Source: Flavobacterium sp. ACN2
Lineage (GTDB): Bacteria; Bacteroidota; Bacteroidia; Flavobacteriales; Flavobacteriaceae
Length of the DNA: 64,000 nucleotides
Reading direction: 5' to 3'
Assembly: GCF_002303885.1 (NCBI RefSeq)
Contig: NZ_MRCM01000002.1
Location: 62,001 to 126,000, forward strand
Below, in pieces: positions 38,453 to 48,829 of the stretch (its first letter is position 1; every line of letters starts with the position of its first letter). The position numbers and the translations under genes were made by a program. The notes below the pieces were generated by a model. That model had not been told where the DNA came from. It made no database searches and was given only the letters and a program-made list of their open reading frames with translations.

Positions 38453-39379
38453 TTACTGTAAAAATTTAATATTACGTTTTAAACCATCAAATTTGGTTCT
38501 TTTAATAGGAGAGTTTTTAAAAACTAGCTTAAAGGTTTCTTCTGTAATCTCTATCCAGTCTTTTTTAGCAAAGGAAAGCAACTCTGGATTAGGATTAAAT
38601 AAAGGTTCTGAATGGGGTTTGGAAAATCGGTTCCATGGACAAACATCTTGACAGGTATCACAGCCAAACATCCATTCATCAAATTTCCCCTTCATTTCTT
38701 CAGGAAGATTTTCTTTTAATTCGATGGTGTAATAAGAAATACATTTACTTCCATCTACAATATAAGGTGCTACAATTGCCTGTGTGGGACAGGCATCTAT
38801 ACAAGCCGTACAAGAACCACAGTGGTCTGTGACTGCATAATCATATTCTAATTCTAAATCAATAATAAGTTCAGCAATGAAGTAAAAAGAACCAACTTTT
38901 TGAGTAATCAGGTTACTGTTTTTTCCAATCCAGCCCAACCCACTTTTGGCAGCCCACGCTTTATCTAAAACAGGTGCCGAATCGACAAAAGCTCGTCCTG
39001 ACACTTCTCCAATATTTTCTTGGATTGAGTGTAAAAACTCCTTTAACTTATCCTTTATTACAAAATGATAATCTTGTCCGTAAGCATATTTAGAAATCTT
39101 AAAACTTTCATCGTTTTGCTTAGAATCTGGGTAATAATTAAGCAAAAGCGACACAACACTTTTTCCATTATCAACCAACAAAGTTGGATCGAGACGCTTA
39201 TCAAAATGGTTTTCCATATAAGCCATTTGACCGTTTCGATTGTTCTTTAACCAATTTTCAAGTCGAGGAGCTTCCTGTTCTAAAAAACCAGCCTTAGAAA
39301 TTCCACAAGAAATAAACCCAAGTCTTTTGGCTTCTTCTTTTATAAATTTTGAATATATTTCTTTAGAATTGATACTCAT
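38453..39379 (-). CDS. queG: Epoxyqueuosine reductase
   Basis: Cobalamin- and Fe-S-dependent enzyme for the last step of queuosine synthesis in tRNA. 308 residues. Family segments: [27 protein letters not shown]-type region [30 protein letters not shown]. Two [4Fe-4S] motifs: [16 protein letters not shown] and [13 protein letters not shown]. Slightly shorter than the E. coli enzyme, which has an extra C-terminal HEAT-like part. Overlaps the P450 gene by 4 bp (ATGA), so the two are translationally coupled. Confidence 0.94.
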   Translation of the reverse strand: MSINSKEIYSKFIKEEAKRLGFISCGISKAGFLEQEAPRLENWLKNNRNGQMAYMENHFDKRLDPTLLVDNGKSVVSLLLNYYPDSKQNDESFKISKYAYGQDYHFVIKDKLKEFLHSIQENIGEVSGRAFVDSAPVLDKAWAAKSGLGWIGKNSNLITQKVGSFYFIAELIIDLELEYDYAVTDHCGSCTACIDACPTQAIVAPYIVDGSKCISYYTIELKENLPEEMKGKFDEWMFGCDTCQDVCPWNRFSKPHSEPLFNPNPELLSFAKKDWIEITEETFKLVFKNSPIKRTKFDGLKRNIKFLQ

Positions 39380-40722
39380 CGTTTAGAAAATGAAACTTCA
39401 ACGTTAATAGGTTTTAAAGTAATTAATGGGTTAAACTGAACGATATCATTGTCGGCTTTAATAGTATATTTTTTAACAATCTGAGATATCGTTAAACACA
39501 TTTCATAAATGGCAAATCCAGTTCCGATACACATTCTCGGACCAGCTCCAAAAGGATAAAAATATTGCATTGATACCTTTTTTTGTTCTCCAAGAAATCG
39601 TTCTGGAATGAATTCATTAGGATTATTCCAATATTTTGGATTACGGTGCAATTCGTAAAAAGAAACTCCAATTAAAGTGTCTTTTTTAATTTTAAATTCA
39701 GCCAAAGCATCGTCCTCAAGATTTTGTCTGTCAGTAATCCAAGCTGGCGGATATAAACGCATAGACTCGTTCAAAACGGCATTCGTATAGACCATTTTTT
39801 GAAGCTGTTCGATACTATTGCTTGTTTGCGATTCAACCTCAATGATTTCCTTAAAAACCTTTTGTTGGACTTCCGGATTTCTTCCTAAAAGATAAAGTGT
39901 AAAAGTTAATGCGTTTGCCGTAGTTTCATGTCCCGCAATAAAAAGAACTTTAATTTCATCAATCAATTGTTCAATAGACATGCTTTCTCCCGTATCTTCA
40001 TATCTGGTTTCTAGAAGCATGTTCAATAAATCATTAATTTCCTCATTCGAAGCTTTTCTTTCCTCGATGATTTCCTTAATAATAGCATTATTTTCCTCCG
40101 CTAACTTAAGATGTTTCTTGACCTGGCCACTCACTGAAAACCACCAAGCTTTATGCGGAAGTCTGATTTCCTTAATCAAGAAGTTTTGCACTTCTTCTAT
40201 AATAAATTTAATGCGATGAAATTTATCCTCAGCATTTGAAAGCTGAAATAAAGATTTTGCGACAACATTAAACGCAAGATTACTCATAACCGGAAAAAGA
40301 TCTATTGGTCTTTCTTCAACTAAATTATTTACTTCTGAAGCAATAGTCCCATTCATATTATCAACCAGCTGATTCATTTTTTGTTTATGAAAAGCCGGCT
40401 GAATAAGTCGTCTCTGTTTTAACCAAAAATCACCATCACTAGTTAAAAGTCCCTTTCCTAAATATTTGGAAAGATAAACCGATTGAAATTTAGATTTATT
40501 ATAATTCTTTTGATTCTTAACTAAAATATGCTGTGCAATTTCATTATCTCGCGACAAGATTATATACTTAGAAAAGCCAATTCGTATAGAAAAAGAATCT
40601 CCGAATTTCTCAAAATATCTTTTATGAAAGGGAATCGGATTTCTACGAACACCTTCAGCATCCTTGAAAAATCTAAGTAAAGATAGTTTCTGAGGATAAT
40701 TATATTTAAACTTGTCGGACAT
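39376..40722 (-). CDS. Cytochrome P450
   Basis: 448 residues, soluble, with no membrane anchor. All core motifs are present: I-helix [10 protein letters not shown], ExxR in [11 protein letters not shown], the PERF region ([11 protein letters not shown]), and the heme loop [14 protein letters not shown] with the thiolate ligand C398. The motif set is closest to bacterial class I P450s with CYP102/CYP4-like sequence. It sits between ruvB (4 bp gap) and queG (4 bp overlap) without a ferredoxin or reductase gene, so its electron donor and substrate are unknown; fatty acids or terpenoids are guesses. Confidence 0.93.
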   Translation of the reverse strand: MSDKFKYNYPQKLSLLRFFKDAEGVRRNPIPFHKRYFEKFGDSFSIRIGFSKYIILSRDNEIAQHILVKNQKNYNKSKFQSVYLSKYLGKGLLTSDGDFWLKQRRLIQPAFHKQKMNQLVDNMNGTIASEVNNLVEERPIDLFPVMSNLAFNVVAKSLFQLSNAEDKFHRIKFIIEEVQNFLIKEIRLPHKAWWFSVSGQVKKHLKLAEENNAIIKEIIEERKASNEEINDLLNMLLETRYEDTGESMSIEQLIDEIKVLFIAGHETTANALTFTLYLLGRNPEVQQKVFKEIIEVESQTSNSIEQLQKMVYTNAVLNESMRLYPPAWITDRQNLEDDALAEFKIKKDTLIGVSFYELHRNPKYWNNPNEFIPERFLGEQKKVSMQYFYPFGAGPRMCIGTGFAIYEMCLTISQIVKKYTIKADNDIVQFNPLITLKPINVEVSFSKR

Positions 40723-40726
40723 ACAA

Positions 40727-41749
40727 TTAAAACAAACCTCCTTGTATATTTGTGTTTATTTTCCCAAGATGCTTATATGCTTTATCTGTAACTTCTCTGC
40801 CTCGAGGCGTTCGCATGATAAATCCTTCCTGAATTAAGAAAGGCTCGTAAACTTCTTCTATAGTTTCACTGCTTTCACTAACAGCTGTAGCCAAAGTTGA
40901 AAGCCCTACTGGACCACCTTTAAATTTATTGATAATAGTTAATAATATTTTATTGTCCATTTCATCTAGACCATGAGCATCTACATTTAAGGCTTTTAAA
41001 GCATATCTTGAAATTTCGATATCAATTCTACCATTTCCTTTAATTTGAGCAAAATCACGAACACGTCTTAATAATGCATTTGCAATACGAGGAGTTCCGC
41101 GGCTTCTTCCAGCAATTTCAATTGCTGCTTCCAAATCAATAGGCATTTTTAGAATAGAGGCACTTCTTTCAACAATTGTTGTCAAAAGTTCTGTAGTATA
41201 ATATTGCAAACGCGAAGATATTCCAAAACGCGCACGCATTGGAGCCGTTAATAATCCAGATCTCGTTGTTGCTCCGATTAAAGTAAAGGGATTCAGATTG
41301 ATTTGCACTGTTCTAGCATTTGGTCCCGATTCAATCATAATATCAATCTTGAAATCTTCCATTGCAGAATACAGGTATTCTTCAACAACTGGACTTAATC
41401 GATGAATTTCATCAATAAATAAAACATCTCTTTCGTCTAAATTCGTTAGCAAACCAGCCAAGTCTCCAGGTTTATCCAAAACTGGTCCTGAAGTAATTTT
41501 GATACCAACTTGCAGTTCGTTAGCCAATATATTTGCCAAAGTAGTTTTTCCTAAACCAGGAGGTCCATGAAAAAGCGCATGATCAAGCGCTTCACCACGC
41601 TGATTAGCAGCGGCAACAAAGACTTTCAAATTTTCCAAAACTTGATCTTGTCCGGCAAAATCATCAAATGACAGCGGACGCAATCTTTTTTCAAGATCTA
41701 ACTCTTCTGAGTTATATCCTTTAGTAGTAGGATCTAGATTTTCATTCAT
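40727..41749 (-). CDS. ruvB: Holliday junction branch migration helicase RuvB
   Basis: AAA+ motor of the RuvAB complex. 340 residues, normal length. Walker [10 protein letters not shown], Walker [12 protein letters not shown], sensor [11 protein letters not shown], arginine finger region APMRARFG, and the C-terminal winged helix with [19 protein letters not shown]. First gene of the ruvB-P450-queG unit, with a CAAAGATA (minus-strand TATCTTTG) box at 41754-41761 just upstream. Confidence 0.97.
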   Translation of the reverse strand: MNENLDPTTKGYNSEELDLEKRLRPLSFDDFAGQDQVLENLKVFVAAANQRGEALDHALFHGPPGLGKTTLANILANELQVGIKITSGPVLDKPGDLAGLLTNLDERDVLFIDEIHRLSPVVEEYLYSAMEDFKIDIMIESGPNARTVQINLNPFTLIGATTRSGLLTAPMRARFGISSRLQYYTTELLTTIVERSASILKMPIDLEAAIEIAGRSRGTPRIANALLRRVRDFAQIKGNGRIDIEISRYALKALNVDAHGLDEMDNKILLTIINKFKGGPVGLSTLATAVSESSETIEEVYEPFLIQEGFIMRTPRGREVTDKAYKHLGKINTNIQGGLF

Positions 41750-41818
41750 CCCACAAAGATATACAAAGTAATCAGTTTGTAAAATAGCAATACTGAACGA
41801 TTAAAACTTTAACTAAAC

Positions 41819-41850
41819 AAAAAAGGCTGTCATTTCTGACAGCCTTTGAT
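41819..41850 (-). terminator. Terminator of the ACIII-oxidase operon
   Basis: An 11-bp stem AAAGGCTGTCA-TTTC-TGACAGCCTTT at 41822-41847, followed on the minus strand by a T-rich run. It lies 9 bp after the ctaD stop codon. Confidence 0.85.
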
Positions 41851-41855
41851 TATTT

Positions 41856-43658
41856 TTAGTGGTGTAAAACTTCTTCACCTTCTTTCATTGGTACATTTTG
41901 AGGAACAAAATCTACATCATGATTAGGGTTACTGTAGTCATACGGCCAACGATATACGTGAGGAATTTCTCCTGGCCAGTTTCCGTGGATATGTTCAACT
42001 GGAGTAGTCCACTCTAAAGTTGTAGATTTCCATGGGTTTTGAACCGCTTTCTTACCGTAGAAAATACTGCTAAAGAAGTTGTATAAGAATACTAACTGGA
42101 ATGCACCTCCTACAAGAGCAAATGTTGTAATTAAAACATTCACATTTTGTAAATCATCAAATAATGGGAAGTTAGTATTTGTATAGTAACGTCTTGGTAA
42201 ACCAGCTAATCCGATAAAGTGCATTGGGAAGAAAACTCCATAAGCACAAACAGCAGTAATCCAGAAGTGAATATAACCTAAGTTTTTGTTTAACATTCTT
42301 CCGTACATTTTAGGGAACCAGTGGTAAATACCAGCAAACATTCCGTAAAGTGCAGAGATACCCATTACTAAGTGAAAGTGAGCAATTACGAAGTAAGTAT
42401 CGTGAACGTTAATATCTAAAGTACTATCTCCTAAAATGATTCCTGTTAAACCTCCAGTGATGAAAGTAGAAACCATTCCAATAGAGAATAACATTGCAGG
42501 GTTAAATTGTAAGTTACCTTTCCATAAAGTTGTAATCCAGTTAAATGCTTTTACAGCAGAAGGAATTGCAATCAATAAAGTTGTAAAGGTAAATACAGAT
42601 CCTAAGAAAGGATTCATACCTGAAATAAACATGTGGTGACCCCAAACAATTGTAGATAAGAATGCAATTGCAAGAACTGACATAATCATCGCTCTGTATC
42701 CAAAAATTGGTTTACGAGAATTTGTAGCCATAATTTCAGAAACAAGACCCATCGCTGGTAAGATTACGATGTAAACCTCAGGGTGACCTAAGAACCAGAA
42801 TAAGTGCTCAAACAATACTGGAGAACCTCCTTGGTAATGTAAAACCTCTCCTGCAATATAGATATCAGACAAGAAGAATGAAGTACCAAAACTTCTATCG
42901 AAAATCAATAATAAAGCAGCAGACAATAATACTGGGAATGAAATAACACCAATAATAGCTGTTACGAAAAATGTCCAGATTGTAAGAGGAAGTCTAGTCA
43001 TAGACATTCCTTTAGTTCTTAAGTTAAGTACAGTAACAATGTAATTTAAAGATCCCATCAAAGAAGATGCGATGAAAATAGCCATAGATACTAACCATAA
43101 TGTCATACCTGTTCCTGATCCTGGAATTGCTTGTGGCAATGCACTCAAAGGTGGATAAATTGTCCATCCTGCAGATGCTGGACCAGCTTCAACAAATAAA
43201 GAACATAACATTACAACAGCTGATAAGAAAAACAACCAGTATGAAATCATATTCATAAATCCAGATGCCATATCTCTTGCTCCAATTTGAAGTGGAATAA
43301 GTAAATTACTAAAAGTTCCACTTAAACCAGCCGTCAGTACAAAGAATACCATGATGGTACCGTGAATTGTCACTAAAGCTAAATAAATATCATTTGCCAT
43401 TACACCATCAGGTGCAAATTTATCTCCTAATAAAACATTAAATATCTTAAAAGACTCTTCTGGCCACGCCAATTGCATTCTAAAAAGCAAGGACATTGCA
43501 ATACCAATGATTCCCATAATAATACCAGTAATCAAGTATTGTTTAGCAATCATTTTGTGATCAATACTAAAAATATATTTAGTAATGAACGTGTCTTTAT
43601 GATGATGTTCGTGCTCGTGATCGTGTCCGTGATCGTGATCGTGCGCTTCTGCTGACAT
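41856..43658 (-). CDS. ctaD: Cytochrome c oxidase subunit I
   Basis: Catalytic subunit with heme A and the heme a3-CuB centre where O2 is reduced. 600 residues, about twelve membrane helices. Ligand-bearing segments: FWFLGHPEVYIVILPAMG (CuB His and the cross-linked Tyr), STIVWGHHMFISGMNPFLG (two CuB His), and VHDTYFVIAHFHLVMGISAL (heme His). The N-terminus is an unusual run of Asp/Glu-His (HDHDHGHDHEHEHHH). Last gene of the operon, 30 bp after subunit II. Confidence 0.97.
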   Translation of the reverse strand: MSAEAHDHDHGHDHEHEHHHKDTFITKYIFSIDHKMIAKQYLITGIIMGIIGIAMSLLFRMQLAWPEESFKIFNVLLGDKFAPDGVMANDIYLALVTIHGTIMVFFVLTAGLSGTFSNLLIPLQIGARDMASGFMNMISYWLFFLSAVVMLCSLFVEAGPASAGWTIYPPLSALPQAIPGSGTGMTLWLVSMAIFIASSLMGSLNYIVTVLNLRTKGMSMTRLPLTIWTFFVTAIIGVISFPVLLSAALLLIFDRSFGTSFFLSDIYIAGEVLHYQGGSPVLFEHLFWFLGHPEVYIVILPAMGLVSEIMATNSRKPIFGYRAMIMSVLAIAFLSTIVWGHHMFISGMNPFLGSVFTFTTLLIAIPSAVKAFNWITTLWKGNLQFNPAMLFSIGMVSTFITGGLTGIILGDSTLDINVHDTYFVIAHFHLVMGISALYGMFAGIYHWFPKMYGRMLNKNLGYIHFWITAVCAYGVFFPMHFIGLAGLPRRYYTNTNFPLFDDLQNVNVLITTFALVGGAFQLVFLYNFFSSIFYGKKAVQNPWKSTTLEWTTPVEHIHGNWPGEIPHVYRWPYDYSNPNHDVDFVPQNVPMKEGEEVLHH

Positions 43659-43688
43659 ATATGTGTACTTTAAATTTTCTAAATAATA

Positions 43689-44879
43689 TTATTTCAATGC
43701 AACTTTAGCTACAGCTGCTTTAACAGTATCAACAACAGCTTTAACAGTGTCAATTACTTTTGCAGTAGAATCTGCAGTTGGAGCAGTTCCTTCAGCTGGT
43801 TTTTCAGCCGCTTTTGCAGCAGCAATATCCTGAGCCAAAGTAGTTTTCTCACTTAACCATTTTTTATAGTCTTCTGGAGAATCTACAACAACTTTCATTT
43901 GCATATTATAGTGAGATGCTCCACAAATTTTATTACACAATAATAGGTAATCAAATGTATAAGGATCTAAAGCTGTACCACCTTTTGCAACTAACTCAAT
44001 GCTTTTTTCAGCTCTAAGTTTGTTAATGTTAGCAACTTTTTCAACCATAAATGGTAATTCTCTATATTCCGAAGTAGTATATGTTGGAACGAAAGCAAAT
44101 TCAGTAACCATACCTGGAACACAGTTCATTTGTGCTCTAAAGTGAGGAAAGTAAGCTGAGTGCAATACATCCTGAGAACGCATTTTAAAGTGAACTTTTT
44201 TACCTTTAGGAATGTGCAATTCTGAAACTACGATATCATCTTGAGCATTTGGATCTGACATATCAACTCCTAATGTATTGATTCCTTCGATTAAACGCAC
44301 GTTAGCTTTTCCTAAAACATTATCCTGTCCAGCATATCTTGCAGTCCATTTAAACTGTTGAGCATATAATTCGATTTCGATTACATCTTCATCTTTATCA
44401 ACGAACATAATGTTATTCCAAGCGTACAATCCATAAAGAATTAAACAAGCTAAAACTACAGATGGAATAATACTCCAGATCGCTTCTAATTTATTACTAT
44501 CAGCAAAAAATAATGCTTTTTTATCCTTATGTCCTCTATTTTTAAAAGAAAACCAGTATAATAAACCTTGTGTAATAAATTGAACTAAAAAAATTAAAAC
44601 CCAAGTAATATTCATTAAATTATCCACTAAAAGTCCATGCTCCGAAGCAGGAGTGTGAAGTGCTAAACCTCCCCATTTTAGTAAACCGTAAATCGTAAAT
44701 ATGTATATGAATGCCAAGAAGCCAAACATAACATACCCTTGAATATTATTATCATTATCTGATGCAACTTGAGAATCGTCCGAAGATGCTCCAACCTGTG
44801 TAAGATCAAATATCTTGGTCAATTGCCATAATGCAACTGCTAATAAAACTAAAACTATAATTACCAACAAACTTGTCAT
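43689..44879 (-). CDS. ctaC: Cytochrome c oxidase subunit II (CuA)
   Basis: Receives electrons from cytochrome c at CuA. 396 residues. Four hydrophobic helices precede the cupredoxin domain; most bacterial subunit IIs have two. CuA ligands are visible: His in SQDVLHSAYFPHFRAQMNCV, and the loop LLCNKICGASHYNMQMKVVV with the Cys pair, Glu/Ile position, His and Met. The C-terminus is an Ala/Lys/Val tail without a cytochrome c domain. No CxxCH is present, so electrons must come from a separate cytochrome, possibly ActE or the first ActA domain. Confidence 0.95.
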   Translation of the reverse strand: MTSLLVIIVLVLLAVALWQLTKIFDLTQVGASSDDSQVASDNDNNIQGYVMFGFLAFIYIFTIYGLLKWGGLALHTPASEHGLLVDNLMNITWVLIFLVQFITQGLLYWFSFKNRGHKDKKALFFADSNKLEAIWSIIPSVVLACLILYGLYAWNNIMFVDKDEDVIEIELYAQQFKWTARYAGQDNVLGKANVRLIEGINTLGVDMSDPNAQDDIVVSELHIPKGKKVHFKMRSQDVLHSAYFPHFRAQMNCVPGMVTEFAFVPTYTTSEYRELPFMVEKVANINKLRAEKSIELVAKGGTALDPYTFDYLLLCNKICGASHYNMQMKVVVDSPEDYKKWLSEKTTLAQDIAAAKAAEKPAEGTAPTADSTAKVIDTVKAVVDTVKAAVAKVALK

Positions 44880-44898
44880 CTGTTTACTTCTTTAAATA

Positions 44899-46293
44899 TT
44901 AATAATGAAAATGTTTACTTTCTTCGATGAAAGGATTTCTTTTTGCAAGCAAAGGAGATTTAGTTAATGCAGTAAATACAACAAATATAAATAGACCTAA
45001 GAAGAAAAGAATCGACGCAATTTCAGGAACTCCAATAAACCATTTGTCTCCTACTGTACCAGGCATGATCATATTAAAGAAATCAACATAATGACCTAAT
45101 AATATCACAACACCAGCCATAACAATAACCCAGTTAAGACGTTTAAAGTCAGTATTGATTAATATTAATAATGGGAAAACAAAGTTCATAACAACCGCTC
45201 CAAAGAAAGGAAGGTTATATAACTGAATTCTTGTTACAAAATAAGTTACCTCTTCTGGAATGTTAGCGTACCAAATCAACATGAATTGAGAGAACCATAA
45301 ATAAGTCCAGAATACACTAATACCAAACATGAACTTAGCTAAATCATGGATATGACTTGTATTTACATACTCCAAATATCCTTTAGATTTTAAATAGATA
45401 GTTACTAATGCAATAGCTGTAATACCACTTACAAAGAAAGAAGCAAATACATACCATCCAAATAAAGTACTAAACCAATGTGGATCAAAAGACATAATCC
45501 AGTCCCAAGACATAATAGACTCAGAAACTATAAAGAATACTAAGAATCCAGCAGACGCTTTGAAATTCTTTTTGTAGTAAAGATCATCATTTGCTTCATC
45601 TTGTGCCAAACAGTTTTTTCTAGAAATATGACGGTAGATATTCCATCCTAATAAAAAGATAAATGCTCTAGCAATCCAGAAAGGAAAGTTTAAATATCCT
45701 GATTTTCCAGCAATGATAGCATCGTAATTTGGGCTTTTAGGATCAGTTACTCCTTCTCCTAACCATACGAAGATATGATTAAAATGTAATCCACATAATA
45801 CTAAAAGTATAAAGAAGATTATAGAACCAGCTGGCAAATAAGCTGTTATACCTTGCATAACTCTAAACAAAACTGGAGACCAACCTGCTTGAGCAACTTG
45901 TTGAATTGCATAGAAAGCTAAAACCCCCATTGAAAGAAGTAAAAAGAAAATACAAGCCACATATACAGCAGACCAAGGCTTATTTTGCAATTGGTGCAAT
46001 ACGTGCTCTAAATGTTTTTCGTGCTCATTTGCACCAGAAACTTCTGCATGCTCAGCTCCTTTGTGAGAGTCATGTGCAACTTCAGCAGCCTCATGATGAC
46101 CTGCTTCTTTGTGAGATGCCTCCGCTTTTTCTTCATGCGCAGCGCCATGAGAACCATGTTCATCTGCAGCAAGTATTTTTTCAACTTCTTGAATATCTTT
46201 TGGTGCGCTTAAAAAACCATACCCAATTCCTAATAAACCAACGGCCATTAAGATGATAGAAAAAGTTTTTAATTTACTTGAAAATGTATACAT
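44899..46293 (-). CDS. actF: Alternative complex III subunit ActF (membrane quinol:cytochrome c oxidoreductase subunit)
   Basis: About 464 residues with roughly ten membrane helices. The start is the ATG at 46293; a TTG nine codons earlier is possible but weaker. After the first helix comes a His/Glu/Ala-rich segment of about 70 residues (HGSHGAAHEEKAEASH and following), then a typical ActF body (PFWIARAFIFLLGWNIYRHI, SIMSWDWIMSFDPHWFSTLF). Homologous to ActC/NrfD but lacking a clear quinone site in known structures. Sixth gene of the act cluster, directly before oxidase subunit II. Confidence 0.92.
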   Translation of the reverse strand: MYTFSSKLKTFSIILMAVGLLGIGYGFLSAPKDIQEVEKILAADEHGSHGAAHEEKAEASHKEAGHHEAAEVAHDSHKGAEHAEVSGANEHEKHLEHVLHQLQNKPWSAVYVACIFFLLLSMGVLAFYAIQQVAQAGWSPVLFRVMQGITAYLPAGSIIFFILLVLCGLHFNHIFVWLGEGVTDPKSPNYDAIIAGKSGYLNFPFWIARAFIFLLGWNIYRHISRKNCLAQDEANDDLYYKKNFKASAGFLVFFIVSESIMSWDWIMSFDPHWFSTLFGWYVFASFFVSGITAIALVTIYLKSKGYLEYVNTSHIHDLAKFMFGISVFWTYLWFSQFMLIWYANIPEEVTYFVTRIQLYNLPFFGAVVMNFVFPLLILINTDFKRLNWVIVMAGVVILLGHYVDFFNMIMPGTVGDKWFIGVPEIASILFFLGLFIFVVFTALTKSPLLAKRNPFIEESKHFHY

Positions 46294-46320
46294 ATCTATT
46301 ACGATCAGTTTGTTCAACAA

Positions 46321-46866
46321 TTATAATTGGCTTCTTAGTTTCAGAACATAGTCAGCAACTAACCAACGTTCGTGAGCACTTAATTGATTTGCATGTGAAC
46401 CCATTGCATTTAAACCATAAGTCTCAACATGAAAGATACTTCCTTCAGTGATCTCTCTGTCTTTATAGCTAGGTACTCCAAGAAATTTCTCTCTTTCAAC
46501 CAATTTACCTTTACCGTTACCAGTTGCACCATGGCAGCTGATACAATAAATATCAAAAAGCTCTTTACCTTTTCCAGAGTTTTTCTCTTCTTCTGTCAAA
46601 GGTGATTTTAAATTAGCTTTTGCTAATTCATAACCAGCAGTTGAGTTTTCATATTCATAAGGTTCAAAACCTCTATTGACAGTTCCTTCAACAGGAAGCT
46701 GTCCTTCTTTTCCTCCCTTAAATATTTTTGCTTCTGAATATGGCTCGTAAGCAACAGATTCATACATATTAGGGAAATACTGATAGTTCGGTGCCGAATT
46801 ATTGTGGCAAGATGAAACTAAAATAGTTATACCAACTAAAAGTGTTATTTTATATATCCTTTTCAT
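46321..46866 (-). CDS. actE: Alternative complex III subunit ActE, monoheme cytochrome c lipoprotein
   Basis: 181 residues. Lipoprotein signal with Cys20 (ITILVSSC), followed by a mono-heme cytochrome c domain: CISCHG heme site, and a distal Met probably in YGLNAMGSHANQL. Lipid-anchored on the periplasmic face, it is the likely exit point for electrons to the oxidase. Eight bp after actD and 27 bp before the actF start. Confidence 0.93.
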   Translation of the reverse strand: MKRIYKITLLVGITILVSSCHNNSAPNYQYFPNMYESVAYEPYSEAKIFKGGKEGQLPVEGTVNRGFEPYEYENSTAGYELAKANLKSPLTEEEKNSGKGKELFDIYCISCHGATGNGKGKLVEREKFLGVPSYKDREITEGSIFHVETYGLNAMGSHANQLSAHERWLVADYVLKLRSQL

Positions 46867-46874
46867 AGCTACAA

Positions 46875-47399
46875 TTAATTCTTTTCTATTACTTTAACTT
46901 CAACAGCTCCAGTTCCTTCAAAGAAAGAAACTAGTTCAGCTTCGTTATCATTTACAGCAACCTCCATTAAAAAGTGGTCATCAGTTGTTCTTACGTCTGG
47001 GTTTTCAGCTTCTTTAAATGGCCATAATCTACTTCTCATATAAAAAGTGATTACCATTAAGTGAGCTGCAAAAAACACAGTCATTTCAAACATAATTGGC
47101 ACGAAAGAAGGCATGTTTTGGATGAAACTAAAACTTGGTTTACCTCCAATATCCTGTGGCCAGTCATGAATCATGATATAACTCATCATAGTTGTTGCAA
47201 CAGAAATACCAACACAACCATATAAAAAAGCACATATTGCTAATCTTGTTGGTGCTAATCCCATGGCTTTATCCAATCCGTGAACCGGGAATGGAGTAAA
47301 AACCTCTTCAATATGATGATGAGCAGCTCTAGTTTTCTTTACTGCATTCATCAAAACGTCATCGTCATTATAAATGGCGTATATAACTTTATTACTCAT
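46875..47399 (-). CDS. actD: Alternative complex III subunit ActD (DUF3341)
   Basis: 174 residues with two central membrane helices (LAICAFLYGCVGISVATTMM and PIMFEMTVFFAAHLMVITFY). The N-terminal cytoplasmic part (VIYAIYNDDDVLMNAVKKTR) and HIEEVFTPFPVHGLDKAMGL are DUF3341 marks. Structural subunit of ACIII; no cofactor. Overlaps actC by 8 bp. Confidence 0.93.
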   Translation of the reverse strand: MSNKVIYAIYNDDDVLMNAVKKTRAAHHHIEEVFTPFPVHGLDKAMGLAPTRLAICAFLYGCVGISVATTMMSYIMIHDWPQDIGGKPSFSFIQNMPSFVPIMFEMTVFFAAHLMVITFYMRSRLWPFKEAENPDVRTTDDHFLMEVAVNDNEAELVSFFEGTGAVEVKVIEKN

Positions 47400-48795
47400 G
47401 ATGTGAATCTTTACTGTTTGCTCTTTCTCTAATATAATTATCTCCTGTTCCTTTCAAAATTGTTTTAACCTCTGCCTGAGCAATTACAGGGAATGTTCTA
47501 GAGTATAATAAAAACAATACAAAGAAGAAACCAATTGTTCCAATGAAAATTCCAATATCAACAAATGTTGGTGAGAACATTGTCCAAGAAGATGGAAGGT
47601 AATCTCTATGTAAAGAAGTAACAATAATTACGAATCTTTCAAACCACATACCGATGTTTACTACAATCGAAATAATGAATGAGAACATGATACTTGTTCT
47701 TAATTTTTTGAACCACATAAACTGAGGAGAGAACACGTTACATGTCATCATCGACCAATATGCCCACCAGTAAGGTCCAGTAGCTCTGTTTAAGAATGCA
47801 TATTGCTCATACTCTACACCAGAATACCAAGCTACGAATAACTCAGTGATATAAGCCACACCTACGATAGATCCAGTAATCATGATAATGATGTTCATTA
47901 ACTCGATATGCTGTAATGTGATGTATGCTTCAAGGTTAGATACTTTTCTCATAACGATCAACAATGTATTTACCATTGCGAATCCTGAGAAAACCGCTCC
48001 AGCAACGAAGTATGGAGGGAAAATTGTTGTATGCCATCCTGGAATTACAGAAGTAGCAAAGTCCATAGATACAATTGTGTGTACAGAAAGTACAAGTGGA
48101 GTAGCTAAACCAGCTAATACTAAAGATACTTCTTCAAAACGCTGCCAGTCTTTTGCTCTACCGCTCCAACCAAAACTTAAGATAGAATATACTCTTTTGT
48201 TAAATGGAGTAATAGCTCTATCACGAAGCATTGCAAAGTCAGGCAACAAACCAGTCCACCAGAAAACTAATGATACTGAAAGATACGTTGAAATCGCGAA
48301 TACGTCCCAAAGTAAAGGTGAGTTAAAGTTTACCCACAAAGATCCAAATTGGTTTGGAATAGGTAATACCCAGTATGCTAACCATGGACGTCCCATGTGA
48401 ATAATTGGAAATAAACCTGCTTGTACTACAGAGAAGATAGTCATAGCTTCAGCAGAACGGTTGATGGCCATTCTCCAACGTTGACGGAAAAGTAATAATA
48501 CCGCAGAAATTAATGTTCCAGCGTGACCAATACCAACCCACCAAACGAAGTTAGTAATATCCCAAGCCCAGCCAACTGTTTTATTTAATCCCCATGTTCC
48601 GATACCGGTAGATACGGTGTAAATTATACAACCTAACCCCCAAAGGAAGGCTATTAATGCGATTGAAAATACAATCCACCATTGCTTGTTTGCAGGCCCC
48701 TCAACAGGTGCAGCTACATCTACAGTTACATCGTGATAAGATTTATCACCAATAACTAAAGGTTTTCTAATGGGTGCTTCGTAGTGAGACGACAT
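47392..48795 (-). CDS. actC: Alternative complex III subunit ActC (NrfD/PsrC family quinol-binding subunit)
   Basis: 467 residues with about ten membrane helices, NrfD/PsrC family. Conserved pieces: TNFVWWVGIGHAGTLISAVL, AEAMTIFSVVQAGLFPIIHM, and SLVFWWTGLLPDFAMLRDRA. In ACIII this subunit carries the menaquinol oxidation site near the periplasmic side and pairs with ActF. It lies 34 bp after actB. Confidence 0.95.
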   Translation of the reverse strand: MSSHYEAPIRKPLVIGDKSYHDVTVDVAAPVEGPANKQWWIVFSIALIAFLWGLGCIIYTVSTGIGTWGLNKTVGWAWDITNFVWWVGIGHAGTLISAVLLLFRQRWRMAINRSAEAMTIFSVVQAGLFPIIHMGRPWLAYWVLPIPNQFGSLWVNFNSPLLWDVFAISTYLSVSLVFWWTGLLPDFAMLRDRAITPFNKRVYSILSFGWSGRAKDWQRFEEVSLVLAGLATPLVLSVHTIVSMDFATSVIPGWHTTIFPPYFVAGAVFSGFAMVNTLLIVMRKVSNLEAYITLQHIELMNIIIMITGSIVGVAYITELFVAWYSGVEYEQYAFLNRATGPYWWAYWSMMTCNVFSPQFMWFKKLRTSIMFSFIISIVVNIGMWFERFVIIVTSLHRDYLPSSWTMFSPTFVDIGIFIGTIGFFFVLFLLYSRTFPVIAQAEVKTILKGTGDNYIRERANSKDSHHE

Positions 48796-48829
48796 AATCC
48801 TTTATATTGTTTCTTAATTAATAATTTTA

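Noticed and set aside
47882..48400. A 172-residue plus-strand open frame inside actC
   Set aside because: Antisense to a well-supported membrane protein gene; no promoter or family match.
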